From the NCBI GenBank assembly GCA_030697205.1, contig JAUYQP010000022.1, positions 1 to 64,000 of the forward strand: a stretch of 64,000 nt of DNA, read 5' to 3'. The first letter of the stretch is position 1; every line of letters begins with the position of its first letter. Under the pieces are notes generated by a model, which saw nothing but the letters and a program-made list of their open reading frames with translations, did no database searches and was not told the DNA's origin. Source of the stretch: Mycobacteriales bacterium. GTDB lineage: Bacteria; Actinomycetota; Actinomycetes; Mycobacteriales; SCTD01. The position numbers and the translations under genes are program-made. Shown in pieces: positions 1 through 9,180 of the stretch.

Positions 1-107
1 GGTTCAACCATCGACGCCTTCACGGCGAGATTGGGCTGCTCCCACCGGTCGAGTACGAGACCCTGCACCGCAAGTCCAGCCTCACCGAAGCAACCCGCTT
101 CGCGTGA
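1..107 (+). CDS. IS3-family transposase (integrase core), C-terminal fragment
   Basis: Reading from base 3, the peptide starts FNHRRLHGEIGLLPPVEYE and stops at TGA 105-107. The NHRRLHGEIG...PPVEYE pattern is the conserved C-terminal end of the DDE (rve) integrase core in IS3-family OrfB proteins, just after the catalytic Glu region. Only about 34 residues are in the window. The catalytic residues and the OrfA partner lie upstream and cannot be judged. Confidence 0.82.
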   Translation, partial: FNHRRLHGEIGLLPPVEYETLHRKSSLTEATRFA

Positions 108-140
108 GTTCAGACCCTCCATCAAACCCGGTACTTGACA
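1..140 (+). mobile_element. Right end of an IS3-family insertion sequence
   Basis: The left window edge lies inside an insertion sequence. Bases 1-107 encode the end of a transposase. The next ~33 bases (108-140) resemble IS3-family terminal repeats of actinobacteria (CTCCATCAAACCCGGTAC...) and finish in CA, the usual outer dinucleotide. Directly after, the sequence continues as an in-frame subtilase fragment, so the element sits inside that gene. The exact end (137-140) and the target duplication cannot be fixed without the left end. Confidence 0.75.
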
Positions 141-1011
141 CCCCGCCCGCAACCCGCGCCCTGGGCAGCGCTGGGACGACCGGGCCCGCGACCCCTATGA
201 CGACAACGGCCACGGCACCGCGGTCGCGTCGATGGCCGTCGGACGCAACCGGTCGGCGAGCAAGAGCCCCTCGGCAGCCCCCGGCTACCGACTGGCCGTT
301 GCCCGCGTGCTCAACGCCGGCGACCTCCTCGACGGCGACCTGGCGGCCGCGATCCGCTGGGCCACCGTCACCGTCAGGGCCGATGTCGTCAGCATGTCCG
401 TCAACCTCGCGGCGCCGCTGCCGGCTGCTACCCCGGTGGTGAGCGACCTGTTTGCGGCGCTCGAGGAGGCCCGCGACGCGGGGGTGTCGGTCGTGGTCTC
501 CAACGGCAACGGCTGGGGCAACGTGGGTGCGCTCCCCGGCGAGCCCGGGTGGGCCCGCGGCTTCGGCAACTCACGCGCCGCGCTGTCGGTGGGGGCAGCG
601 GGGGAGCAGGGCCTGCTCTTCACGACGGACCCGGAGGTGGTCGCCGAGCACGTTCCGACCTCGGCTGCTGCGACCGCGGACGATGCCTACTCGCCGGACG
701 GCGGCACCAGCTTCGCTGCGCCGTTCGTCGCGGGTCTGGCCGCGCGAGCGGTGGAGGCTGCCCGGCGCCGCGGGCGTCCCGCGCACCCCGCCCGGGTCGA
801 GCAGCTGCTCAAGCACGTGGCGGTCGACACGGTGACGCCGCCGACGTGGGAGGGCTACGGCGAGCTCGACCTGTCTGTGCTGCCTCTGCTCCTGCGGCAC
901 GCCGCCGCCGGGACGCTGCCTCCGCGCCCCCAGCCCGACGTCAGCGGCACCTACGTCGAGAGCGTCGCTGGCACCTTGCGCGAGGTGTGGACCGGCCCGC
1001 TCCCGCCGTGA
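141..1011 (+). pseudogene. Subtilisin-like serine protease (S8), 5'-truncated by the IS
   Basis: The frame is open from just after the IS end, but has no start codon before ATG 232 and a stop (136-138) inside the IS. The fragment keeps the catalytic His block (DDNGHGTAVASM, upstream of ATG 232), the oxyanion Asn block (VVVSNGNG) and the catalytic Ser block (GGTSFAAPFVAG). The catalytic Asp block (DTG), expected some tens of residues before His, is missing. Starting at ATG 232 would also drop the His, so no active protease can be made from this side. The lost 5' part may survive beyond the IS. It has no C-terminal membrane segment, which argues against a mycosin. The break is seen directly; loss of function is inferred. 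Confidence 0.85.
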
Positions 1012-1035
1012 GCCGGCGCGTGGCAGGCTGACGGC

Positions 1036-1662
1036 GTGGACACCATGCGCCTGTGTGCCGGCACGCTGGAGGTGGAGCACCCCGACCAGGTCCTGCTCGA
1101 CTACCTCGACGTGCGCAACGGCTACGCCTACCCCGCCTACGACCGGCTCGTGACCAACGGTGCGTCGTCGCTCGTCGACGCGGACCTGCTCGCGCCCGCC
1201 CTCATCGGCACCGAGGTCGACCGCGGTCGCTTCCGGCTGCTGAGCGAGCTGCTGCCCCACATCCAGGGCGTCGCCGACCTCCCGCCGGTGGCGCTGCAGG
1301 ACGCCGGCGACGACGTCGTGTCCCAGGTCGCCGACCTGTTCGCCGTGCTCGACGAGACGCCCTACGCCGGCAAGGGCGTCCGCGGGACGATCCTGTCGAA
1401 GGTGCTGCACCGCAAGCGCCCCGACCTCGTGCCGCTCTACGACAGCCGCATCTTCGAGAGCTACACAGCACCCGGCGCCATCGAGCGCGCGGCGCACCGC
1501 AGCTGGCGCGAGTTCATGGGCCTGCTCTGCCTGCAGATGCGCGACGACCTGCGCAGCGAGGCTGACGCGTTCGCCGAGCTCGACCGGGTCTGCGACTCCG
1601 CGGTCCCGTCCCTGCGTGTGCTCGACGTCCTCGTCTGGCGCACGGCGGACAGCTGGCACTGA
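1036..1662 (+). CDS. DUF6308-like conserved hypothetical protein
   Basis: A 208-residue soluble protein with no signal peptide or membrane segment. It looks like the actinobacterial DUF6308 family from memory (features such as NGYAYPAYDRLV, LHRKRPDLVPLYDSR and the Trp-rich end), with no known function. The start is GTG 1036; ATG 1045 is a possible alternative three codons in. A weak -10 (CAGGCT, 1024-1029) lies 6 bases before the GTG. The stop codon directly abuts the GTG of the K+ channel gene, so the two are probably co-transcribed. The family assignment is by recollection and moderate; the gene itself is well supported. Confidence 0.7.
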   Translation: MDTMRLCAGTLEVEHPDQVLLDYLDVRNGYAYPAYDRLVTNGASSLVDADLLAPALIGTEVDRGRFRLLSELLPHIQGVADLPPVALQDAGDDVVSQVADLFAVLDETPYAGKGVRGTILSKVLHRKRPDLVPLYDSRIFESYTAPGAIERAAHRSWREFMGLLCLQMRDDLRSEADAFAELDRVCDSAVPSLRVLDVLVWRTADSWH

Positions 1663-2700
1663 GTGGCCGTCCTGCCCCGGCTCCGGCCGGTTCCCGTGGT
1701 CGCGAGCGACGCGACGCTCGTCCTGCCGCAAAAGGAGCTCGCGCCGCTCGCCTCCGTCGTACGCCGCCTTGTCATCGCGCTGGGGCTGCTGCTCGGCGTC
1801 GCCGTCTTCGTCTGGCTCGACGGCGACGGCTACCGCGACGTCAACGAGGACGGGGTGTCCTTCCTCGATGCGCTCTACTACTCGACAGTCAGCCTCTCCA
1901 CGACCGGCTACGGCGACATCACGCCGGCGAGCGACACGGCCCGGCTGCTCAACGTCCTCGTCATCACGCCCATGCGGATCCTCTTTCTCATCGTCCTCGT
2001 CGGCACCACCGTCGAGGTCCTCACCGAGCGCACCCGCGACCAGATCCGGCAGAGCCGGTGGAGGGCCACCTTGCGAGACCACACGATCGTCGTCGGCTAC
2101 GGCACAAAGGGGCGCAGCGCGGTGCGCGCCCTCATCGAGGACGGCACCGACCTGTCGCAGGTCGTCGCGGTCGAGTCCGACCCGCGCCACGTCGCGGAGG
2201 CGACCGCCGACGGGATCGCGGTAGTGCAGGGCGACGGCACCCGCGACGAGGTGCTCGCCCGGGCGCAGCTCGCGACGGCCGCACGCGTCGTCGTGGCGGT
2301 CCCGCGCGACGACTCAGCCGTGCTCGTCACCCTGACGGTGCGAACGGGCAACCCGACGGCCTACGTCGTCGCGGCCGTCCGTGAGTCGCAGAACGCCGCG
2401 CTGCTCAAGCACTCCGGCGCCGACGCGGTGATCGTGTCGTCGGAGGCCGCCGGCCGGCTGCTCGGCGTGTCGGTCGCGTCGCCCGCGACGGGCGCGGTCT
2501 TCGAGGACCTGCTCGTGCCCGGCGAGGGACTCGAGCTCGTCAACCGAGCGATCGCCCCCGCCGAGGTCGGCAGCGACGTGCGGGCGACCGCCGACCTCGT
2601 CGTCGCGGTGGTCCGAGAGGGAGCGACGCTGCACTTCTGCGACCCCGGGGTGTCGCCGCTGAAGGCCGGCGACCAGCTCGTGGTGGTGCGCGGCAACTAG
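1663..2700 (+). CDS. Two-TM potassium channel with RCK (TrkA-N/TrkA-C) domain
   Basis: A 345-residue MthK/Kch-like ligand-gated K+ channel subunit of the cell membrane. A first helix at ~33-50 is followed by the pore loop with the selectivity filter TTGYGD at ~80-85, then a second helix at ~97-115. A Rossmann-type RCK domain begins at VVGYGTKG (~143) and ends with an acidic ESDPRH segment; a TrkA-C-like lobe ends the protein (LKAGDQLVVV). The family assembles as tetramers with an octameric gating ring that binds nucleotides or cations. Start GTG 1663 follows the previous stop with no gap. The 3' end shares a CTAG with the convergent lipoprotein gene. Confidence 0.9.
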   Translation: MAVLPRLRPVPVVASDATLVLPQKELAPLASVVRRLVIALGLLLGVAVFVWLDGDGYRDVNEDGVSFLDALYYSTVSLSTTGYGDITPASDTARLLNVLVITPMRILFLIVLVGTTVEVLTERTRDQIRQSRWRATLRDHTIVVGYGTKGRSAVRALIEDGTDLSQVVAVESDPRHVAEATADGIAVVQGDGTRDEVLARAQLATAARVVVAVPRDDSAVLVTLTVRTGNPTAYVVAAVRESQNAALLKHSGADAVIVSSEAAGRLLGVSVASPATGAVFEDLLVPGEGLELVNRAIAPAEVGSDVRATADLVVAVVREGATLHFCDPGVSPLKAGDQLVVVRGN

Positions 2701-3317
2701 CTCGCGGCGCGGGCGACCAGGGCCTTGGCGATCCTGACGGCCACGGAAGGGTCGGGCGTCGGGCGCGCGCCGTAGGCCACCAGCCAGGTCGTGGGCCCGG
2801 ACCGGAAGCGCAGGGTGAGCAGCTGCCCACCGTTGTCGGGCAGCGGCTGGGTGCTGGCCGCGGACTGGTCTCCCACCTGCTCCACCGCGACCTTCGTGCC
2901 GCCACCCGCTGCGAGGTCACCAGCGAGGTCGGCGCTGGCGCCCTTCACCGTGCGGAAGCGCACCGCCACGACCGACAGGACCCGGCCGTCGGTCGGGTGG
3001 GCGTACAGCACCGTGTAGGCGCTGGTGAAGCCGTTGGCCTTCAGGGCCTTGCCTGCCGCAGCAGGGTCGGCGGAGAAGGCCGCGATCGCTGCGAGGTCGC
3101 GCCGGCCGGTCGCGGTGAGCAGCGGGGTCATGCCCGCCGGTGCCTCGGCGGGCGTCGGGACGAGCTCGCGCAGCGGGTCGGGAGGCAGTGTGATGCCGGG
3201 GACGGGCGCGGAGACCACTGCCGCGCTCGGCCGGTCGTCGCCGTCGGAGCTGCAGCCTGACAGCGGCAGCACGAGCATCAGACCACCGGTGAGCAGACGG
3301 AGCGGGGCGCGGCGCAC
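2697..3317 (-). CDS. Putative lipoprotein of unknown function
   Basis: A 206-residue exported protein. After a short basic start (VRRAPLRLL) and a hydrophobic stretch, the lipobox LSGC puts the lipidated Cys near residue 22, followed by a Ser/Asp linker typical of lipoproteins. The mature part (about 180 residues) has no motif I recognise. A longer reading frame exists upstream, but GTG 3317 is preferred: it gives the signal peptide at once and sits 7 bases after a good -10 (TACTCT on this strand, 3330-3325), suggesting a leaderless mRNA. It is divergent from the DUF2567-like gene and convergent with the K+ channel gene, sharing the overlapping TAG stops in CTAG. Confidence 0.82.
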   Translation of the reverse strand: MRRAPLRLLTGGLMLVLPLSGCSSDGDDRPSAAVVSAPVPGITLPPDPLRELVPTPAEAPAGMTPLLTATGRRDLAAIAAFSADPAAAGKALKANGFTSAYTVLYAHPTDGRVLSVVAVRFRTVKGASADLAGDLAAGGGTKVAVEQVGDQSAASTQPLPDNGGQLLTLRFRSGPTTWLVAYGARPTPDPSVAVRIAKALVARAAS

Positions 3318-3324
3318 GCGGGGC

Positions 3325-3330
3325 AGAGTA
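3325..3330 (-). promoter_or_regulatory. -10 box, leaderless promoter of the lipoprotein gene
   Basis: TACTCT read on the minus strand, with 7 bases to the GTG at 3317. No clear -35 is seen. Confidence 0.5.
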
Positions 3331-3366
3331 CGGGTCGGAGCGCCCGGAAGGCAGGATGTGGGGGTG

Positions 3367-3939
3367 ATGAACCCGTGGGCGCCGCCGGAGCGCGACCTCA
3401 GCACCGGACCGCTCGCTGCCTTCGGGAAGGGGCCGCACGCGCCGTCGCCGCGGCCGTCGCTGCTCTCGGACCTGCTCGTCGCCCTCAGCGTGGCCGCGGG
3501 CGTGCTGCTCCTGGCGGCACCCGTGGGTCTGCTCTGGTCGGCCCTCGCCCCCCACGCTGACGTCGTCGTGCAGGCGCAGGGAGCGGGCTTCACCGAGCCC
3601 GAGGCCGAGGACTTCATCGGCTCCGACGCGTCCTTCGTCCTGCTCACCTGCCTGGTGGGCGGGGCGATCGGCTACGCCTGCTGGCGCACGCTTCGGCGCT
3701 GGGGCCCGGCTGTCGTGGTCGCGCTGGCGATCGCGTCGCTGGCCGCGTCGTTCGTCGCCGCCGAGGTCGGCACCCGGGTCGGGCGGGCGGACTTCCGCGC
3801 GGCCGTCGCCTCGGGCGCGCCGGCCGAGCTCGAGGCCAACGTCCGGCTGCTGGCCCGTGAGGCGACCGTCGGCTGGCCGCTCGCCGCCCTGCTCGGCTTC
3901 CTCGTCCCGCTGGCCTACAAGCGGGACGCTGCCTCCTAG
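3367..3939 (+). CDS. DUF2567-like integral membrane protein
   Basis: A 190-residue protein with a Pro-rich N-terminus followed by four predicted membrane helices (about 38-58, 92-108, 118-136 and 168-185). The pattern of LLWSALAPHA after the first helix, GGAIGYACWRTLRRWGP, and a final WPLAALLGFLVPLAY fits the actinobacterial DUF2567 family, whose function is unknown. ATG 3367 is taken as start; GTG 3364 is one codon earlier and would sit 6 bases after a weak CAGGAT -10. The gene ends in a CTAG shared with the convergent LON-domain gene. Confidence 0.75.
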   Translation: MNPWAPPERDLSTGPLAAFGKGPHAPSPRPSLLSDLLVALSVAAGVLLLAAPVGLLWSALAPHADVVVQAQGAGFTEPEAEDFIGSDASFVLLTCLVGGAIGYACWRTLRRWGPAVVVALAIASLAASFVAAEVGTRVGRADFRAAVASGAPAELEANVRLLAREATVGWPLAALLGFLVPLAYKRDAAS

Positions 3940-4598
3940 TTGGGGTTGACCGGCGTCCGGGCGAGCTCGGGCGCGGGGGCGCTCGACAGCACGCTCAGCA
4001 GCCGTGTCTCGTGGCGCAGCAGGGCCAGCTCGGCCCGCAGCCTGGTCGTGGCGTCCGTCGCGGCGAGCAGCCGCTGGCGGTCCTCGAGGTCGATGAGCAG
4101 GGCCGCGGCGACGGCGTAGGACAGCGCGGTGGGGTCGCTCGGCAGGTCGAGCTCGTCGAGCCCCTCGCCGGAGGCCGAGCGAAGGGCTGCGAGGTAGTCG
4201 CCGGTGGCCTCGCCGACCGCGGTGGCCAGCACCCCGGCGAGCGCCTCGTCACCGACCTCGTCGCGAAGCAGGTCGACGTGGCCGCGCAGGTAGGGCTTTC
4301 CGCGCTCGAGCGCACCGAGCCGGAAGCGCTGCCCGCCCGTCACGACGATGTCGTAGCGCCCGTCGGGGTAGGGCGAGACCCGCCGCAGCCTCGCGACCGT
4401 GCCGACCTCGTGCAGCGCAGCCACGCCCTCCTCGCCGACCTCCCGGCCCTGGCGGATCGCGATGATCCCGATGTCGCGCTGGTCCTCGGGTCGTTCGAGC
4501 AGCTCGCCGACGAGCACGCGGTAGCGGTCCTCGAAGACGTGCAGCGGCAGGACGAGCCCGGGCAGCAGCACGAGGCCGAGCGGGAAGAGCGGGAGCAC
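3936..4598 (-). CDS. LON peptidase N-terminal (substrate-binding) domain protein
   Basis: A 220-residue stand-alone LON-N domain. The start LPLFPLGLVLLPGLVLPLHVFEDRYR is the family's hallmark first strand-loop; a GTVARL... strand and a helical C-terminal half follow. The AAA+ and protease domains of full Lon are absent, as usual for this cytosolic family, whose exact role is unknown. GTG 4598 lies 6 bases after a -10 (TACCCT, minus strand 4610-4605), so translation is probably leaderless. It is divergent from hisD and convergent with the DUF2567-like gene. Confidence 0.88.
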   Translation of the reverse strand: MLPLFPLGLVLLPGLVLPLHVFEDRYRVLVGELLERPEDQRDIGIIAIRQGREVGEEGVAALHEVGTVARLRRVSPYPDGRYDIVVTGGQRFRLGALERGKPYLRGHVDLLRDEVGDEALAGVLATAVGEATGDYLAALRSASGEGLDELDLPSDPTALSYAVAAALLIDLEDRQRLLAATDATTRLRAELALLRHETRLLSVLSSAPAPELARTPVNPN

Positions 4599-4604
4599 CT
4601 GTCG

Positions 4605-4610
4605 AGGGTA
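4605..4610 (-). promoter_or_regulatory. -10 box, leaderless promoter of the LON-domain gene
   Basis: TACCCT on the minus strand, with 6 bases to GTG 4598. Confidence 0.5.
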
Positions 4611-4665
4611 GGTCGCGTGGCGGCTGTCACGCCGGTCTCGGGCGGTGCGCGCTGATCACCGCCGG

Positions 4666-4671
4666 TAGCGT
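4666..4671 (+). promoter_or_regulatory. -10 box of the his operon
   Basis: TAGCGT, 42 bases before the hisD GTG. The same hexamer occurs before the response regulator and the secreted subtilase. No convincing -35 is seen. A CTGGAG ribosome-binding site lies shortly before hisD. Confidence 0.45.
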
Positions 4672-4713
4672 GGGCAGTCCGCCAGCCCCCACCGCCAGAC
4701 CTGGAGCGCCGCC

Positions 4714-6003
4714 GTGCTGACCCGGATCGACCTACGCGGTCGACGTGACGCCGACCCGCTCCCGCTGCTGCCGCGCGCGGTCCTCGACGTCGCCGCCGGC
4801 ACCGACCTGGTGCGCCCCACCGTGGAGGACGTCCGCGACCGGGGGCTGGCCGCCGTGCTGGACGCCACCGAGCGCTTCGACGGAGTCCGGCTCGAGACCG
4901 TCCGCGTCCCGGCTGAGGCCTTGACCGCGGCCCTTGCCGCGCTCGACCCGGCCGTGCGCGCCGCACTCGAGGAGGCGGTCGTGCGGGCCCGTCGCGTCTC
5001 GACCGCCCAGCTGCGCGCCGACGAGGTCGTGCAGGTCGTCGAGGGCGCCACCGTGACCGAGCGCTGGGTGCCGGTCCGCCGCGTCGGCCTCTACGTCCCC
5101 GGCGGCCGCGTGGCCTACCCGAGCTCGGTCGTCATGAACGTCGTGCCCGCCCAGGTGGCCGGCGTCGAGAGCCTCGCCGTCTGCTCGCCCCCGAAGGCCG
5201 ACGGCCTGCCGCACCCGGTCGTCATGGCCGCCTGCGCCCTGCTCGGCGTCGAGGAGGTCTACGCCGTCGGTGGCGCCCAGGCCGTCGCGATGCTGGCCTA
5301 CGGCATCGAGGGCTGCCCTCGCGTCGACGTCATCACCGGCCCCGGCAACGTCTACGTCACCGCGGCCAAGCGGCTCGTGCAGGGCAAGGTCGGCATCGAC
5401 TCCGAGGCGGGCCCGACCGAGATCGCGATCCTCGCCGACGACACTGCCGTCGCGGCTCACGTCGCCGCCGACCTCGTCGCCCAGGCCGAGCACGACCCGC
5501 TCGCTGCGTGCCTGCTGGTCACCCCGAGCGAGGCGCTGCTCGACGCCGTCGACGCGGAGCTGCGCACGCAGGTCCCGGCGTCCACGCACCGCGAGCGCAT
5601 CGAGACCGCCCTCGCCGGCCAGTCCTCCCACGTCCTCGTCGAGGACCTCGAGCAGGGCCTCGAGGTCGTCGACGCCTGGGCGGCCGAGCACCTCGAGGTC
5701 ATCACGGCCGACGCCCCGGAGCGGGCCCGCCGGGTCCGCAACGCCGGCGCGGTCTTCATCGGCGGCCACACCCCGGTGTCGCTCGGCGACTACCTCGCGG
5801 GCTCCAACCACGTGCTGCCCACCGGCGGCACCGCGCGCTTCTCCAGCGGGCTGTCAGCGCAGTCGTTCCTCAAGCGGATGTCGCTCGTCCACTACACCGC
5901 CGAGGCGCTCGCCACCGTCGCCCCCCACGTCACCGCGCTCGGCGGGGCGGAGGACCTGCACGCCCACGTCGAGGCCGTGCAGGTCCGGGTGCGGGACCGG
6001 TGA
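4714..6003 (+). CDS. hisD: Histidinol dehydrogenase
   Basis: A 429-residue cytosolic enzyme that carries out the last two steps of histidine synthesis, histidinol to histidine with two NAD+. The whole family pattern is present: [42 protein letters not shown] (~207-220) and SEAGPTEI, then the zinc and catalytic region with QAEHDPLA and the late AEHLEV/ARF...H segments. Length is normal. It is the first gene of a long operon; its TGA overlaps the GTG of hisC (GTGA), implying translational coupling. Confidence 0.97.
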   Translation: MLTRIDLRGRRDADPLPLLPRAVLDVAAGTDLVRPTVEDVRDRGLAAVLDATERFDGVRLETVRVPAEALTAALAALDPAVRAALEEAVVRARRVSTAQLRADEVVQVVEGATVTERWVPVRRVGLYVPGGRVAYPSSVVMNVVPAQVAGVESLAVCSPPKADGLPHPVVMAACALLGVEEVYAVGGAQAVAMLAYGIEGCPRVDVITGPGNVYVTAAKRLVQGKVGIDSEAGPTEIAILADDTAVAAHVAADLVAQAEHDPLAACLLVTPSEALLDAVDAELRTQVPASTHRERIETALAGQSSHVLVEDLEQGLEVVDAWAAEHLEVITADAPERARRVRNAGAVFIGGHTPVSLGDYLAGSNHVLPTGGTARFSSGLSAQSFLKRMSLVHYTAEALATVAPHVTALGGAEDLHAHVEAVQVRVRDR

Positions 6004-7085
6004 GCCTGCCGGTCCGCGACGACCTGGTCGGCAAGCGCCCCTACGGCGCTCCGCAGCTGCCTGACGCCGTCCAGCTCAACGTCAACGAGAATCCCTTCCC
6101 GCCGTCGGAGGCACTCGTCGCCGACATCGCGGCGGCGGTCGCGCAGGCGGCGCGCACCCTCAACCGCTACCCCGACCGCGACGCGATCGCCCTGCGGACG
6201 GACCTCGCGTCGTACCTCTCCAGGGTCACCGGGGTCGCCCTGTCGGTCGGCCAGGTCTGGGCGGCGAACGGCTCCAACGAGGTGCTGCAGCAGGTCTGCC
6301 AGGCCTTCGGCGGGAGCGGCCGCACCGCGCTCGGGTTCGAGCCGTCGTACTCCATGCACCCCCTGCTCGCACAGGGCACCGGCATGCGCTGGGTCGGTGA
6401 GCTGCGGGCCCCCGACTTCACCCTCGGTGCCGACGCCGCGGTCGCCGCGGTACGCGCCCACCGGCCGGCGGTCACCTTCCTCACGACCCCCAACAACCCG
6501 ACCGGCACCGTCACCGGGCTCGACGTCGTGGCCGCGGTCTGCGAGGCGAGCGACGGCATGGTCGTGGTCGACGAGGCGTACGCCGAGTTCGGCGCGGCGA
6601 CCTCCGCGGTCACCCTGCTCGCCGACTTCCCGCGGCTGCTCGTGTCGCGCACGATGTCGAAGGCCTTCGCCGGGGCGGGCCTGCGGCTCGGCTACCTCGC
6701 CGCGTCGGAGGAGGTCGTCGACGCTCTCCAGCTGGTGCGGCTGCCCTACCACCTGTCGGCCCTCACCCAGGCCGCCGCCCGGGCCGCCCTCGCGCGCACC
6801 GACGAGCTGCTCGGCACGGTCGACGCCGTCAAGGCGCAGCGCGACCGGATGGTCGCCGGCATCACCGCGCTCGGCCTGACGGTCGTCCCCACCGGCGCGA
6901 ACTTCTGCCTGTTCGGGCCGTTCACCGACCCGCCCGCGACGTGGCGGTCGCTGCTCGACGCGGGCGTGCTCGTCCGCGACCTGTCCACCACCCCGGGCCT
7001 GGCCGGCTGGCTGAGGGTCAACGCCGGCACGCCCGACGAGACGTCCGCCTTCCTGGCAGCCCTTGCCGGTGTGGTCCAGGGCTGA
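6000..7085 (+). CDS. hisC: Histidinol-phosphate aminotransferase
   Basis: A 361-residue PLP-dependent class II aminotransferase (fold type I) converting imidazole-acetol phosphate to histidinol phosphate. It shows the substrate-end motif [16 protein letters not shown] in the cofactor domain, VVDEAYAEF with the PLP-contacting Asp/Tyr, the Schiff-base Lys in [17 protein letters not shown], and the C-terminal Arg in GWLRVNAG. Start GTG 6000 overlaps the hisD stop. It may also serve other aromatic or imidazole acceptors, as in some actinobacteria, which sequence alone cannot tell. Confidence 0.96.
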   Translation: MSLPVRDDLVGKRPYGAPQLPDAVQLNVNENPFPPSEALVADIAAAVAQAARTLNRYPDRDAIALRTDLASYLSRVTGVALSVGQVWAANGSNEVLQQVCQAFGGSGRTALGFEPSYSMHPLLAQGTGMRWVGELRAPDFTLGADAAVAAVRAHRPAVTFLTTPNNPTGTVTGLDVVAAVCEASDGMVVVDEAYAEFGAATSAVTLLADFPRLLVSRTMSKAFAGAGLRLGYLAASEEVVDALQLVRLPYHLSALTQAAARAALARTDELLGTVDAVKAQRDRMVAGITALGLTVVPTGANFCLFGPFTDPPATWRSLLDAGVLVRDLSTTPGLAGWLRVNAGTPDETSAFLAALAGVVQG

Positions 7086-7086
7086 C

Positions 7087-7842
7087 GTGGTCGAGCCCGT
7101 GACGGACTCGCCACCCCGGGAGGTGCGGCGCGCGGTCTTCCGGCAGAGCTGGCAGGACCTCACCTTCCTGCACTGGCCGGTGGACCCCGCCGTCGTGGCG
7201 CCGCTGCTGCCCGCAGGGACCCGACCCGACGTGCACGAGGGCCAGACCTGGGTCGGGCTGGTCCCGTTCGTCATGTCTGGCGTGCGGATCCTGGGGACTC
7301 CCGCGATCCCGCACCTGTCGCACTTCGCCGAGACCAACGTCCGCCTCTACGCCGTCGACGGCACGGGCCGGCGTGGCGTGGTCTTCAGGTCGCTGGAGGC
7401 CGCCCGGCTGCTGCCCGTCCTCGCGGCCCGTGCCACCTACCACCTGCCCTACACCTGGGCCCGGATGTCGGTCGCGCGCGACGGCGACAGTCGGACCTAC
7501 ACCACGCGGCGCCGCTGGCCCGGACCGAGAGGGGCCGGTGGCACGGTGCGGGTGCGGATCGGCGACGAGCTGCGAGCCCCGGACCCGCTGAGCAGCTTCC
7601 TCACGTCGCGGTGGGGGCTGTTCTCGACCTGGTACGGCGGGCAGACGGCCTGGGCGCCGGTGCACCACGCGCCCTGGCGGCTCCACGCAGCGACGGCCGT
7701 CGTCAGCGACGACCTCGTCGTGGCAGCTGGCCTGCCGGCTCCGGACCTCCCGCCCCACGTGCTGTGGTCGCCGGGTGTCGACGTGCGGATCGGTCGGCCG
7801 ACGCGGCTGGACCTGTCGAGCGCGGATAGCCTGATCCCATGA
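7087..7842 (+). CDS. DUF2071 (YqjF-like) protein within the his operon
   Basis: A ~251-residue protein with the DUF2071 pattern: [25 protein letters not shown] at the start, [27 protein letters not shown] and a C-terminal [12 protein letters not shown]. The family is widespread, has an acetoacetate-decarboxylase-like fold by report, and has no firm function. It lies 1 base after hisC and its end overlaps hisB (ATGA), so it is transcribed with the pathway. GTG 7087 is used; GTG 7099 is possible. Nothing links it to histidine chemistry except position. Confidence 0.85.
   Translation: MVEPVTDSPPREVRRAVFRQSWQDLTFLHWPVDPAVVAPLLPAGTRPDVHEGQTWVGLVPFVMSGVRILGTPAIPHLSHFAETNVRLYAVDGTGRRGVVFRSLEAARLLPVLAARATYHLPYTWARMSVARDGDSRTYTTRRRWPGPRGAGGTVRVRIGDELRAPDPLSSFLTSRWGLFSTWYGGQTAWAPVHHAPWRLHAATAVVSDDLVVAAGLPAPDLPPHVLWSPGVDVRIGRPTRLDLSSADSLIP
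7827..7832 (+). promoter_or_regulatory. Internal -10 box before hisB
   Basis: TAGCCT inside the end of the DUF2071 gene, 6 bases before the hisB ATG (7839). It could give a leaderless hisB transcript in addition to read-through. Confidence 0.4.
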
Positions 7843-8426
7843 GCCGCAGGGCGCTTGTCGAGCGCGTGACCAAGGAGAGCGACGTCCGCGTCGAGCTCGA
7901 CATCGACGGGACCGGTCAGGCCTCGTCCGACACCGGGGTCCCCTTCTTCGACCACATGGTCGCGCAACTCGGTCGGCACGGCGGGTTCGACCTGACCGTC
8001 GTCACCAAGGGCGACCTCGAGGTCGACGCCCACCACACCGTCGAGGACACCTCGCTCGCGATCGGTCAGGCGCTGCGCGAGGCGCTGGGCGACAAGGCCG
8101 GCATCCGCCGCTTCGGCGACGCACTGGTGCCGCTCGATGAGTGCCTGGTGCAGGCCGCCGTGGACCTGTCCGGCCGGCCCTACCTCGTGCACGAGGAGCC
8201 GCAGATCGTCGAGCTGATCGGCTCCTACGACACGACGCTCACCAAGCACATCTGGGAGAGCTTCGTCGCGCAGTCCGGCATCGCCCTGCACGTGCGGGTG
8301 CTGTCGGGCCGCAACGCCCACCACGTCGTGGAGGCGCAGTTCAAGTCCGTCGCGCGGGCGCTGCGCACCGCCTGCGAGCTGGACCCGCGGGTGGCGGGAG
8401 TGCCCTCCACCAAGGGCTCGCTGTGA
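7839..8426 (+). CDS. hisB: Imidazoleglycerol-phosphate dehydratase
   Basis: A 195-residue monofunctional dehydratase (no HisN-type phosphatase domain, as usual in actinobacteria) for the sixth step of histidine synthesis. The two Mn-binding HHxxE-type motifs are intact: DAHHTVEDT near residue 65 and [11 protein letters not shown] near residue 165, along with GVPFFDHM and the PYLV segment. ATG 7839 overlaps the preceding stop and is followed at the 3' end by a GTGA overlap with a small membrane protein gene. Confidence 0.97.
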   Translation: MSRRALVERVTKESDVRVELDIDGTGQASSDTGVPFFDHMVAQLGRHGGFDLTVVTKGDLEVDAHHTVEDTSLAIGQALREALGDKAGIRRFGDALVPLDECLVQAAVDLSGRPYLVHEEPQIVELIGSYDTTLTKHIWESFVAQSGIALHVRVLSGRNAHHVVEAQFKSVARALRTACELDPRVAGVPSTKGSL

Positions 8427-8581
8427 GCTGGCTGACGGTCCTCTACGTGCTGTTCGTCGCGGGCGCCCTCGCCGGCGCGGGGTGGCCCTGCCGGATCGCG
8501 TTCTCGTCGTGGCGCTCGGGGCGGGCGACCCCCGATGCCGTGACGCCCGCGCGGCCGCGCCGCCCGAAGGTCCGGCGGTGA
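8423..8581 (+). CDS. Small membrane protein (52 aa) between hisB and hisH
   Basis: A 52-residue reading frame starting [20 protein letters not shown]: one hydrophobic helix at ~3-20, then a basic, Arg/Pro-rich tail. Its GTG overlaps the hisB stop and its TGA overlaps the hisH GTG, so it fits the coupled chain of the operon exactly; that positioning is the main evidence it is real. Function unknown. Translation of short linking frames like this may mainly serve to carry ribosomes to the next gene. Confidence 0.65.
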   Translation: MSWLTVLYVLFVAGALAGAGWPCRIAFSSWRSGRATPDAVTPARPRRPKVRR

Positions 8582-9180
8582 CGCGGGTCGTCGTCCTCGA
8601 CCACGGCTCCGGCAACCTGCGCTCCGCCGAGCGCGCGCTCGCTCGGGCCGGGGCCGACGTCGAGGTCACCAGCGACGAGCAGGCCGCCCGCGAGGCGGAC
8701 GGTCTCGTCGTACCCGGTGTGGGTGCCTTCGCCCACTGCATGGCCGCGGTCAACGCGGTGCGCGGCGCGACGGTCGTCTGGGACCGGCTGCGCAAGGGGC
8801 GGCCGGTGCTCGGCATCTGCGTCGGGATGCAGGTGCTGTTCGAGAAGGGCGTCGAGCACGGCGTCGAGACCACCGGTATGGGGATCCTGCCCGGCACCGT
8901 CACCCGGCTGCAGGCCGACGTCGTGCCGCACATGGGCTGGAACACCGTCGACGTGCCGGCCGGCTCTGCGCTGTTCGCGGGCGTCGAGGACCAGCGCTTC
9001 TACTTCGTGCACTCCTACGCCGCCCGCGAGGTCCCGGACGCGCTGACCACCACCGCGGTCCACGGCGAGCGCTTCGCCGCTGCCGTCGAGCGCGGGCCGC
9101 TGTCGGCCACCCAGTTCCACCCGGAGAAGAGCGGCGACGCGGGTCTCGCGCTGCTGCAGAACTGGTTGAGGACGCTGTGA
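8578..9180 (+). CDS. hisH: Imidazole glycerol phosphate synthase, glutaminase subunit
   Basis: A 200-residue class I amidotransferase that supplies ammonia to HisF. The start [13 protein letters not shown] and the nucleophile Cys81 in GICVGMQ are typical, and the His181/Glu183 pair is in FHPEKS, completing the triad. VPHMGWN and FYFVHSYA also match the family. It is coupled by GTGA overlaps to the small genes on both sides. Its partner hisF is displaced about 2.2 kb downstream, behind priA and the ParA pair. Confidence 0.96.
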   Translation: MTRVVVLDHGSGNLRSAERALARAGADVEVTSDEQAAREADGLVVPGVGAFAHCMAAVNAVRGATVVWDRLRKGRPVLGICVGMQVLFEKGVEHGVETTGMGILPGTVTRLQADVVPHMGWNTVDVPAGSALFAGVEDQRFYFVHSYAAREVPDALTTTAVHGERFAAAVERGPLSATQFHPEKSGDAGLALLQNWLRTL

